Assembly: GCA_024138015.1 (NCBI GenBank)
Contig: JAMXBB010000003.1
Coordinates: 11,564,341-11,628,340, forward strand
Length of the DNA: 64,000 nt
Reading direction: 5' to 3'
DNA from: Lumnitzera littorea
Taxonomy: Eukaryota; Streptophyta; Magnoliopsida; Myrtales; Combretaceae
The position numbers and the translations under genes are program-made. Shown in pieces: positions 61,211 to 64,000 of this stretch (the stretch's first letter is position 1; each line of letters begins with the position of its first letter). Under the pieces are notes generated by a model. That model was not told where the DNA came from and did no database searches. It worked only from the letters and a program-made list of their open reading frames with translations.

Positions 61211-63664
61211 TTTGATTGAAAATTGAACCTCCTAATACTAATGTTGATTTATACTCAATTTGGTTGTTTAAGGCTTATAAAAGGTTAAACTAGATCCCTT
61301 AAGGTTAACCTAGTTCTAAAATGGGTTTATTAACTAACCTATTTTTGGTGTTGATTAGTCAACCAATAAGAGGTCATTGGTCAATCCAAATGACTTCTTA
61401 CCTCTCCTTACCGTTAAACCCAAGCAATGGCTTCTGTAATTAATTTTCTTCATCAAATCACCCCTCAATTGTTCACTTTCTTATATTATGAAAAAAAGGA
61501 TATACATACATGTTAAGGTATTACTATATGGAAATGCTATGTTCCATATTAGCACAATAGTTTGGTTTCGATCCTCGTATTTATTTTTTATTTTTTGCCT
61601 TTTCCTTGTACATGTTAGGTAAGTTGGTAAGAATAAGTTGTACTCAAAGATTATGGTTTAGTTTCACGGACGATGTAAGGATTATATTGATAGGTATATA
61701 CAAGTACTTTGTAAGTGGCATATAATTTTGGAGTACTTGTGCTACTTTGACACTAGTTATTAGCAAAGAAATATATTTTCTAAAATGGATTGCACATTAA
61801 AAAAAAAAAAAAGATTACATAAAAAGATATAATTTCTTTTTACTCGCTAAAGGTGTTAATATTGAAGATCCATTGACAAATTCTAAGCTGAAATAACATG
61901 AAGGGAAGATTTCCCATCTCAGATTTTCGCACTTCTATGGTAGGTTTCATGTGACTTTCACATATAAACGAATGGTTTTTACTTTTCATACATCATATTT
62001 TTTAATTTTTTTTCTTTTATGTTTTATTTCTTGTGTCCCACATGATTCTTATCCATACATTGGCTTAGAGGAAAACGTTTCAACAGTGGTACCATTCGTT
62101 GGTCCATGAGATTCAGAACTCATCACATGATACAAAGATCGCATACGGCTTTCTGCAAGGCCTTGGCTGCTCCACTTTCGAGGAATTGAATGTTGAGTTG
62201 AGGTGGTATGTGATGGAAAGTTCATACATATTACATACCAGAATAATTAGAATGTAATCCAATCATTTAAAAATGATCATATAATATAGCCACGTTCTTT
62301 TTATATGTTAATGAGCCTTATTTATAATAATCTGAGGTGATTTATTATTATAAAGAGAAAACTGTCAATATTTTTATAAAAGATATTAACAGTTTTTATG
62401 AAACTTTTTTACTAATAATTTACCTTATTTTTGCTATAATTCAATTAGAAGACCAAATTAATTGGTAATTATATGTAGACATCTCATTTTTGTTCCCTTG
62501 TAATCTTAGTTTAAAACAAAGAAAAAAGGGTCCTAATTCAAAAAATGCAAAAAAAAAAAAAAAAAAATTAAATACAGAAAATTTTTGAAAAATTAGTGAA
62601 GCACAAAAAAAGAAAAGAAAATTTTGGGAAAATCTTAGAAAAATAAAAAATATATATAATTAAATAAAAAATATAAAAATTTAGGAAGCTAGAACTTTTT
62701 TAGAAAAATAAAATACTTTAAGGAAAGTAATTTTTAAGAAAAAGAGCTTATGTTGGGATCCAAGCGTTTGGTTTAATTTATTTTCTGTTTAAGTAGTTTT
62801 AGGTAGTCTTATAGCTTATATGTAATTTAGTTGCAATAAAACATAGGGCATGAGCTTACAACTCATATGGTTAAACAATTGGTCTTCTGTCAGGAGTGAA
62901 TTAGAGGTCTTGGTTAGATTTTTGTTGGGCACTCATGTGCCTTTTATTTTTACAAACCCACCATGCCATGCATCAAGCTTCCATTGTGCCATGTGTCACA
63001 AATGACATGTAGCCATCTTCTAATGGTCTACGTAGCTGATGTAGTGTACACATGGTGCTATGTCAGCATCCTCTTCCCTTTCCTTTTATTTCGTTCATTT
63101 TCTTAGCTTAGGGTGCTCACTTCTTGTACATTTTTTATTTGATTCTTTTCATAATTTCACTAAATTAACGGTAAAATCACAAAGACCACCTAAGATACTA
63201 TGAATGAGTGCCAATTATATGTCCAAATACAGTCATTTGCAAGGTCGAATCAGGCTTTGAAAATCAAGAAAAGTCTATATCAGAGATTTTCCAACTCACG
63301 TAATCTAGCAAATCTAAGTTGTAATGGAAATTTTCCAAGCTTCTAATGTGTGTTTGTAACAAGTTTAATCACTTTTAATTACACCTTGACTATTTATTTC
63401 ATTCAAAATCATCAATTCGCATTTAAGTTTGTCAAATACCCAAATATTAAAAAAAAATGCAAATTGACTCAATTTTTGGACTTTCCATTGTAACCCAAGC
63501 TTTAATCAGTATAAATTCAACTTTCCCATCCTTATTCAAGCACCAACAATCATCAGCTTCCATCAATCCTCATCTTAATCTCTCTTTCTCCCATTTTGAG
63601 TTGTCTCTATCTTTCTACACTTTCAACTGTGACCATACTCTCTCTCTCTAAAATTTAAGCCACC
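61211..63664. other. AT-rich intergenic DNA, no gene recognised
   Basis: There are no convincing frames. It contains A-rich runs (61799-61811 and 62549-62567), and a stretch 62530-62740 made almost only of A, T and short G-containing words. Near 61560 'ggtttcgatcctcg' weakly resembles an RNA polymerase III B box, but no A box was found. Confidence 0.5.
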
Positions 63665-63790
63665 ATGGCCACTTTTGAAGCTCAAGACCACTACTGTAAG
63701 CTTCCCCATGTCCTTGCCTCTCGAACTCAACTAGCCCCATCATCAGTCGTACCCCTAACCTCAAGAATCAATCGCCACCCTTTCAAACCC
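63665..63790 (+). other. possible start of a gene or decayed coding sequence
   Basis: ATG at 63665 sits in a strong plant start context (GCCACCATGGCC), preceded by a CT-rich leader. The frame MATFEAQDHYCKLPHVLASR continues to a stop at 63791-63793; alternatively CACTACT|GTAAGC at about 63692 could be a splice donor. No similarity recognised, and the window ends soon after. Confidence 0.2.
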
Positions 63791-64000
63791 TAACCACTAC
63801 AACCCACTCCTTAAACCATTACCCTAACCACCATCTCAAGTTGAAATAAGTGCACAACTAAACTCACAACACCCCAAAACCTAAAGCCACACTCTCAACT
63901 CACCTCCAGCGATCGTTACTTGATGCGAGCACAACCATTTCCTAATGGCCGAATTCAAACACCACCCAAACGACCTCCTTAAGCAACAGTGTCATCCCTA

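Noticed and set aside
61550..61580. Possible tRNA or SINE from a B-box-like word
   Set aside because: No A box at the right distance and no cloverleaf could be folded by eye.
62850..62925. Possible tRNA-derived SINE around 'catgagcttacaactcatatgg'
   Set aside because: The promoter boxes do not match well and no 3' tail or flanking duplication was found.

Overview
The window is nuclear DNA of a flowering plant, most likely a woody or large-genome eudicot; I cannot name the species. The evidence is AT-rich sequence, GT-AG introns, a plant-type aspartic protease gene, a TPD1-like secreted-peptide gene, Ty3/gypsy, L1-type LINE and hAT-type transposable elements, and a decayed piece of plastid DNA. 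There are no bacterial genes or operons.

Layout. (1) 1-20338 is a graveyard of Ty3/gypsy elements on the + strand. An old element (E3: LTR about 4800-5848, gag about 6440-7137, protease/RT 18293-20338) was split by a non-autonomous element (E2, 7138-18287). E2's own 5' LTR was then split by a third element (E1, 7412-13682). A related LTR fragment sits at about 573-1446. (2) 21819-56550 (+) is one ten-exon gene for a 502-residue secreted, probably GPI-anchored A1 aspartic protease. The exons join in frame with no stop and keep both catalytic aspartates, although only about 1.5 kb of 34.7 kb is coding. (3) Its introns are swollen by transposons. Intron 1 (13.9 kb) holds an antisense gag-protease gypsy element (A) that was itself hit by a LINE-in-LINE nest, an antisense LINE and a hAT element with a perfect 8-bp duplication. 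Intron 3 (9.3 kb) holds a LINE remnant interrupted by an antisense chromovirus (B). Intron 7 holds a second hAT copy and LINE/LTR scraps. (4) 58581-59590 (-) is a complete two-exon gene for a 125-residue TPD1-like secreted cysteine-rich peptide, convergent with the protease. (5) 59591-64000 is intergenic, with a plastid atpA fragment at about 61005-61210 (-) and an unproven exon-like start at 63665.

Only the two cellular genes look functional. Both products enter the secretory pathway, but nothing in the sequence links them functionally. All transposon reading frames carry stops, frameshifts or lost catalytic residues. Exon joins were worked out by hand from splice signals, reading frame and family knowledge, without transcripts.
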